From contig CM042023.1 in the NCBI GenBank assembly GCA_023525975.1, positions 18,773,501 through 18,837,500 on the forward strand: a stretch of 64,000 bases of DNA, read 5' to 3'. The stretch comes from Smallanthus sonchifolius (lineage: Eukaryota; Streptophyta; Magnoliopsida; Asterales; Asteraceae). The notes under the pieces were generated by a model that saw only the letters and a program-made list of their open reading frames with translations, made no database searches and was not told the origin of the DNA. Positions 57,774 to 64,000 of the stretch are shown here, in pieces. Every line of letters starts with the position of its first letter. The first letter of the stretch is position 1. Position numbers and translations under genes: made by a program.

Positions 57774-60090
57774 TTTCACTTTCGTTGTTAATAGCAATCT
57801 TATTCTAAGTCTCTAATGGAAAAGTAACTTTGTCTACACCTGATGATGTAGCAATGACAGAGATTTTTTTCAAGAAGATATCACTACATTAACACCTCAT
57901 ATGCCATGTCATCATAGACATAGGTAATTAGAGTGAGATTTCTCTTGTTAACGAAAGTGAAAGTTTGAAGTGTTATTGATCAAATTATCAGTATAAATTA
58001 GTATATCGGCCGATGAGTTATTGTTTGAATTATGAAGTCACGTACACCTAAAGCTACAAGCTTCAAATCAAATCACTAGAACACCTCGAACTAGCATGGG
58101 CTACTAGCTACGACTCTAACATGATAAGTCCGGAGCAACTAGCCATGTTCGACGCCACCACGCACAACAAGTTTCTGCATATCGTTGACGTCTAAAGAAT
58201 GTATCCAACACTATAAATGTCCCTCTCCTCGTACAAGAGATCGAGGGCATCCAATACCCAACAACTATTTCACATTTACTACACTTATTCGATCTCCCGT
58301 GACCTCATTTATTACCTAATTCTCATATTTACTTTCAAGTTGGAGTCGAGTTATTGAGAGACTTTCCCACGTTGTGACGAGATTGATAGTTGCTACTTGT
58401 GTAGATTAAGAAGTGAAGATTTGGGTTCGACGTTCCTCCTCTCAAAGCAATACTGTTTTCTCAATAAAAATATTCATACTAACTTAATTTATTTTTAAAA
58501 ATATTAAGGATTTAAAATGATAAATTAAGTTTTGAAGTATTAAATAATGTTTCACTATATTTTATGGATAAATTGGTTTCTTCCAAAATTTATCTAATTT
58601 ATTTCTTCATTTTTCTACCTCCAAAACTTCAAATATGGAGGCAAAGTGTTTCTTTTATGAGAATATTAGAGATCACCAAAACCCTTTGATAATTTTTTTA
58701 TTTCTTCATCTTTAAATATGAGAGAAACTAGCATCTATCAACAACTTTTTTTTTCAATTTTTAAATCTTCAATTATTTGCTTCAATCACTCCAACTCTAA
58801 ATTCTTTTGTACTAACTTATTTTTTCTTAATATAACATTTAATCTGGTTAAATTAATTTTCAATAAAACACTTGCACTAACTTAGTATATTTTTATATAA
58901 TTGTAACGAGTTAAAATAAATTAAAATAATAAGTTAATTATTTAAATAAATGAATACCTGTTCCTTCAAACTATTTCTCAAAATATAGAGAATAGATAGG
59001 GGAGTGAATTCTCCATTTTTTTATCTTTTAAAACTTCAAACGCAAAAGAAAAAAAAAGTGATTTGAAAGATAACATTAGAGTAATCTTATATATTATAGT
59101 GTTTTGGCGATACTAAATTATAAAAGAGATATAAGAAAGAGACGAGATGTAAATCAAAACAAATGGATTATGAAGTGCATCTCATTTAATTTTATAATGA
59201 TAGAGCTTAAAGCATTAAAGATATTGTTTTTTTGGAGGGGAGTTCCAGAGACTAATATATTTGATATAATAAAAAAAAACAAAACCGTAACTATTTTAGG
59301 TATTAATTTCTGGCATGACCTGAGATTTTACATGAAATAACTAGGTTTTATGTTTGGCAATTTAACTCATCTAATAAACAAGTCATGTTTGACTTATCTA
59401 ATCTATTTAATAAATGAGTATTTGCAGTTATGCTAAAATTATACATATCAGTGTATCAAACAATTTAAAATTAATGAGAACTAAAAAAATTTAAATGAAA
59501 TTATAATTTATAAGTTCAACCCACCAAACGATCTACAACATTTTTAACTTGTTTACAACTTTATTATCACATGTTTAAAGAGCATCAACTCGTTTTATCG
59601 TTTACAACTTTATTATAATTCATTTATAACCCATTCATCCATTTTGACTTGTCAACCGGAATCATTTGCATGATTAGATAAACATGCCCCCTTCCTTCTA
59701 TTCTGACTTAGCAATTGTACGTGTTCAGGTTACATGATCTTAATAGCGTTCAGGTCAGAGTTGATGTATTTGACACGAACAAATATGATACAATTCCATC
59801 TAAGCACATTCAAATGTAGAATGGAGAGACCAAAATATGTATTTCGACACAATGCGTGACTCTACAAAGCCTTGTCTCAAAGATAGGCCCACACTTACCA
59901 ATTGGGTGTGACAAAGCACCATCCTTAAGCAGGGTTCATGGCCGCTCCTTGTCCACATCACTCTCTAATATAAAGGTTTCAATGATAAATCCAGAACCTC
60001 ATAATTATTTTAATACTTGATCTATGAATTTTAAGGGTTTTTTTAAGTGAAATGAGAAGCAGAAAGTTGTCTGCTACCTTTGTTCTCGCC
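57774..60090. other. Intergenic DNA with one promoter-like block
   Basis: 58020-58440 is less AT-rich, with CACTATAAATGTCCC near 58210 followed by CT-rich leader-like sequence, perhaps an old LTR promoter. Open frames such as 59104-59340 have no recognisable domain. The remainder is AT-rich with no supported feature. Confidence 0.35.
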
Positions 60091-60587
60091 TTAACCTATC
60101 TCGACGACATGTCGTCGGAAAAGGGCCCTATGTCATCGCTATATGTAGGTCTATACCGATGACATAGGTTTTTGACAAGTCAACTTTTCAAAAGGCCTAT
60201 ACCAACGACATGTCGTCGGTATATGTTTATTTATTTATTTTTAAATTTTTTTAAAAAAAAATTGGCACGAAACAATAAAAACTAAAAAAGAAAAGGAAAT
60301 TCACATATACCGACGATATGTCGTCGGTATAGGTTTTCTGAAACGCCCCAAACATGGTACATCTCATAGTTGGCACAAAACATAATAAACATAGTTATTA
60401 AACTTGAAATCAGAATCTGTTACAGCGAAAGTCTTTAATTCAAAACATTCATAATCCAAAATCATTAAAACATTGTTTGATACATAAATTATCGGGAACA
60501 GGAAATGTCAGTTTTCAGTAATGCAGCCTGACAATTAATGCTATCCAGCCTACACAACTCCTTTACTTTACTTTTGCTTTACCTTTA

Positions 60588-61518
60588 CTACATGTCATGC
60601 ATACTAAAAGTCAGCTAACGCTTGTGAGTTATATCTTTACTTTAAACTGTAAACTTTCTTTAAATAACTAGTTTTATAAAAATAAAATAAGCTTTCTTTC
60701 TTTCTTTAAAACAACTTTGCCTTTTACTTTAAAACTTTACAACGTTATAATTTATCAAATTGTTCTGTTTCTATCTTTCATTTAAAACTTTACCTTTGAG
60801 GAAACCAGTTAGGGTGTCCTCCCTTTACTCTTTCAACTATGTTTTTCACTCGTACATGACAAGTGACTATAACATACTTTAACTATCACATATGGATCAA
60901 TATCCGAGGGCTAGATCCCTTTTCTCGCTTACACCTCAGGGTAAGACTTTTACTTTGTTGTGCCCACACCTCAGGTTAGGGCTTTCTCGTTTACACCAAA
61001 GTGTAATACTTCTTTGCCTGCTCACACCTCAGGATGAGACTTTCTACTTTGCTTGCTCACATCTCGGGGTGAGACTTCTACTTTGCTTGCCTGCATGACT
61101 TTTTACTTTACGACTACTACGCAACTACTATGCAACTACTATGCAATTATACTATGTCACATAATATAATACCATTGAAACACATAACACATAGACAAAT
61201 AACATATATCAACACGTAAGCATATAATATGGCATCTGTTACTGTCACTATCAAGCTAAACCGAAGTGCAGCTCCTTTACTTTCTTTGCTTTAACTCTTT
61301 ACTTTCTTTAAAATATATTTTAAAGATAGTACTATGCTCTTTAACTATTTTTCTTTTCTTTTTATAAAAATAACATTTTTATAAAAAACTATAACTTTCA
61401 CTTTGACTTTATAAAAATTACATTTTTATAAAAAAAACTATACTTTGCCTTTCAAATCTTTCTACCAGTATGCATGTCAGGCAAAACCGTTAGGGAAAAA
61501 GGGCAATAAAAACTCACA
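60588..61518 (-). promoter_or_regulatory. Leader block pair on the minus strand: TGTGAGTT and its complement
   Basis: Minus strand: TGTGAGTT (61518-61511), followed by ATTGCCC, and AACTCACA (60630-60623), followed by AGCTGACTTTTAGTATGC as in the LTR at 22676. An acceptor-like TAG is at 60590-60588. Both blocks differ from the usual consensus at the matching position (first G to T, last C to A). Confidence 0.45.
60920..61085. repeat. Degenerate ~40-bp tandem repeats
   Basis: About four copies of a unit containing CTCACACCTCAGG and GAGACTTTCTACTTTG inside the solo LTR. They give a spurious open frame at 60892-61098. Confidence 0.6.
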
Positions 61519-61630
61519 TGACAATTGGTATTCAACTTGAAGTTGACTTCTTATCTATTGCTAAAGCGTAGACCGATCTGCATATATATAAGTCAAGACG
61601 TGAATTCTATTATTTTGTGCGAGTGTCACC

Positions 61631-61708
61631 TGATAGTGTCGGCTGAGGGTGTCGGCTGATGGTGTCGGCTGAGCGTATCGGCTGATAGTGTTGGCTGAGA
61701 ATGTCGGC
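61631..61708. repeat. 13-bp tandem repeat, six units
   Basis: TGATAGTGTCGGC with variants (TGAGGGTGTCGGC, TGATGGTGTCGGC, TGAGCGTATCGGC and so on). Related TAGTGTC words continue to about 61880. Confidence 0.85.
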
Positions 61709-62459
61709 TGACACTCTATAGTGTCACCTGATAGTGTCAACCAGGCACACCATAGTGTCGCCTGAACTTGCGATCAGGACTTTATGTCATGCTATAGGAG
61801 GGTCGACACTCTAAGTGTCTTCGTCCCCGTCGAGTGTCGCCACTTTGCAGGTGGTCAACATTCGAGTGTCGGCTGAAGGACAAAAATCCCATGCAGGACC
61901 GTTTTCAGTCCAAAATCATAACTTTTACATTCTAAAATGTTTATCTAGCTTCCATGAAGCTAGATCTATGGTTTTTAAGCATAAACAAACGTAAAAATTT
62001 GACCTTTTTTAAGAGAACTCATAAGAACCCTAAAAACCCATTTTCAACAAAAAAAACTTTGATCTGGACGAGTTTCTTATCTCTAATCGGCTCGTTTCTT
62101 CAGCAAAGATTCGTGTAAACACTGAGAGAAGAAGGTTGTGTGAGATGGGGGATGAGGTGGGTTTTATCCCACTCCTTGCGCCCCACATGACAGGCCCAAG
62201 CACGAACCGCGAGCCCGTGATCCATTACTTTTATTATTCCTTTCTTTTATCGTTTCCTCCGGGGACCCGTTGTCTTTCGTTTTATTTTTTTTTTTGTTAT
62301 TTTCGGGATGTTACATTTTCATTTGGGCGCCCATTTTTCCCCCATCTGTCCAACCCTATACCGACGACTAGAATTTCACCGGGTCAATTTTTGGGAAACC
62401 TATCCCGACGACATGTCGTCTGGATAGGCGTCGTTGGTGTAGGTGAAATCATTGTAGTG

Positions 62460-62925
62460 AATACAATTAATTTCCTATTTGTCAATTTCATTACGCACAT
62501 GGCTAATTAATTCTAAGTGTTTTAAACCAACTACAAGTATCCATTTGATTATCTCTAAATACTTAAGAGTGGAATTGATCCTTTTTGACTTGATTTCAAC
62601 CCAAACCGACCGGTTTACTTTAAAAGTCATCAATCTGATCGATATTGATCGCTTCTCATGTGCCTTGTTAAGTCTAAACACACTCGTGGAAGCTTAATTG
62701 GGCATTTGAAACTATTCTTTATCAATTTGTTACTCGAATCATCAAATCATCAATTAATGTTAATTGAGCAAAATTCATTATTTTCATTAAATACAACCAT
62801 TTTTGCAATCAAGCTATGGCTTATGATTCATATTAGCTTTAATAATGATTATAATCCATTTCCACTAACTAGTGAAGGTCATAACACTATTTTGTACAAA
62901 ATTCACTTCTATTAAATTTATATAA
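62460..62925. other. AT-rich intergenic DNA
   Basis: No supported feature. Confidence 0.4.
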
Positions 62926-63260
62926 GTCAGAGTCTCACATGATCTTAACATGCTTGATTGATTAATCAAAGTGCTGATTTTGATTAGCAGCGGAAATATT
63001 ATTAATCAAACAATAAACTTGTATATAATCAAGAACACAGAGCACATGAATTCAATAATAAACTTCGGTTTTCATTCTGGTAATGAGTATACCATAATGA
63101 TCAATATTTATACTAAGAACTGCATCTACCCTAATCTATTCTTACAATTGATTACAAGAAAAGGATAACAAAATAAACTATCACATTACAATACTTAAAA
63201 GTTGGTTTAACTTGTTAATGACGTCTTTAGTGGTTTTGCCTTTAGCAATGACAAACTAGT
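62926..63260 (-). repeat. Probable minus-strand LTR remnant (Copia-like)
   Basis: On the minus strand CTTAGTATAAATATTGATC gives a TATA box (about 63097-63112). Downstream AATATTTCCGCTGCTAATC (about 62980-63000) resembles the leader of the LTR at 2003-2685, which also has a TTTCCGCC word at a similar distance. Ends not identified. Confidence 0.35.
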
Positions 63261-63524
63261 CTTCAATGGTAAAAGTAAACTAGTAATGTCAACTTTTCCC
63301 AACAAACTCTATTTAGAACTTAAATCAACTAGTTTTAGCAAGTTTTATTCCTTATTGTTTTTTAGCTTTGAGTTTGGTTCAGATTAGACACGTCCTCACT
63401 CGTTCTTTTTTAAAATCTTTAACATGGGATTTTTAGGGTAGTTTTATCTTCTATGGTTGCTCGGAGATTTGTAATCATCATATATAATTATTCTAAGGTA
63501 ACGAATGCACTTAAATATTACCAA

Positions 63525-64000
63525 CTAGGTTAGAAACTCGTGTATTACACGAGTTGAATCATTAAAAAAAATACATTTGGTAATACACTTATATACTTCT
63601 TGTTACTAGTATATTAAGGTTTCACGTTTCAAAACTGGTTCAAGAAATATGTCACATTTTGTAGCTAAAATTAGTTATTCACAAGTGTTTACCTCATGTT
63701 TTCAAAGTGATTATTATGAGTTTAGAAACATAATTTAGAATCAAACAAAACTATTAATTAATGGATATAGACAATAATCAATTTTCTTACAAAACTATAA
63801 AGTTCCTAAACTCTTTTTAAATTTATTTGCGGGTAATTTTAAAAATCAAATAGATTGATTGTAAGGAGCAGAGAGAGGAGAAAAAACCCAAAATTAGGTG
63901 CACAGAAAAATTATATATTTCATAATAGTTAGTGATTTATTAGAATTTAGATTTCCAGAAATTTGTATATGAATTCACAAAACCCTTAAAGCCCAACAAT
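63525..64000 (-). mobile_element. Helitron 3' end; element continues past the right edge
   Basis: On the minus strand it ends TTTCTAACCTAG followed by T. A 19-bp hairpin with 9-bp arms (ACTCGTGTA-A-TACACGAGT, 63536-63554) lies just inside. The terminal 13 bases closely match the Helitron at 33320. Confidence 0.7.

Larger units (their letters stand above)
60339..62315 (-). mobile_element. Solo LTR (1977 bp) of a gypsy-type element, minus strand
   Basis: On the minus strand it starts TGTAACATCCCGAAAATAAC and ends TTTGGGGCGTTTCA. The flanks are the exact 5-bp duplication TTTTC (60334-60338 and 62316-62320). No internal sequence is present. It contains two small tandem arrays and a leader block pair. 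Confidence 0.88.
60101..62459. mobile_element. CACTA-type element with palindromic subterminal repeats, split by a solo LTR
   Basis: The right end CATTGTAGTG (CACTACAATG inverted) is at 62450-62459. Variants of the 18-bp palindrome CCGACGACATGTCGTCGG lie at 60101-60118, 60202-60219, 60310-60327 and 62404-62421, all in TATACCGACG contexts. No left CACTA terminus is visible, so that side is truncated or mutated. Without the solo LTR only about 380 bp remain. Confidence 0.65.

Noticed and set aside
62136..62510. 124-residue frame with a hydrophobic middle
   Set aside because: It crosses the boundary of the solo LTR at 62315 and its target duplication, so it cannot be an old gene.

Overview
This is a window of plant nuclear DNA, dense in transposable elements and with only three genes that look intact. 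The genes have canonical GT-AG introns and eudicot-type proteins. The HD-Zip gene is closest to the ATHB13/HaHB1 clade, and several retrotransposon proteins resemble families I associate with Asteraceae, so a composite (daisy family) genome is my best inference. I could run no search.

Genes: (1) a three-exon HD-Zip class I transcription factor on the minus strand (4623-5998); (2) an intronless glutaredoxin-like protein with an MGC N-terminus and a C-terminal CxxC zinc-finger-like region (31096-32049, plus strand); (3) a two-exon, 91-residue atypical HLH protein of the PRE family on the minus strand (38716-39064), easily missed because both exons are short.

Layout: 1-2685 is the 5' part of a minus-strand LTR element inserted into a PIF/Harbinger transposase pseudogene (2690-3698). 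6.5-9.2 kb holds a CACTA-like MITE, an element with long terminal inverted repeats, and a 934-bp hAT element (8-bp target duplication) containing a tRNA-derived SINE (16-bp duplication). 10.8-11.4 kb is a decayed CACTA end. 11653-21178 is a Ty3/gypsy element of chromovirus (Tekay-like) type with LTRs of 1563 and 1608 bp, two intact extra ORFs before gag, and a nonsense-riddled gag-pol. It is followed by a second primer-binding site and leader, so it is the remainder of an LTR-internal-LTR-internal tandem. 21.5-30.8 kb is a series of small elements (gypsy LTR pieces, SINEs, a 434-bp Helitron, four hAT elements, a Tourist-like MITE), many with exact target duplications. 33320-37415 is a 4.1-kb Helitron with a captured piece of a PEX6-like AAA ATPase. 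40701-43259 is a solo LTR. 46046-57765 is an ACCGG-rich hAT MITE split by an 11.4-kb gypsy element with 3.9-kb LTRs and only 3.5 kb of decayed internal sequence. 60.1-62.5 kb is a CACTA-type element split by a 1977-bp solo LTR. A third Helitron starts at 63525 and leaves the window.

Most interesting observation: five different gypsy-type LTR families in this window each carry a splice-donor-like block (consensus GGTGAGTT) and, 0.35-1.2 kb downstream, a block that is its exact reverse complement, placed about 40 nt before a splice-acceptor-like CAG. The paired letters change together between families (GGTGAATAC/GTATTCACC, GGTGAGTTCTA/TAGAACTCACC, GGTGAGTTCA/TGAACTCACC, TGTGAGTT/AACTCACA). This looks like a conserved long-range RNA pairing around a leader intron inside the LTR. 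It is an inference from reading by eye and needs alignment and RNA data.
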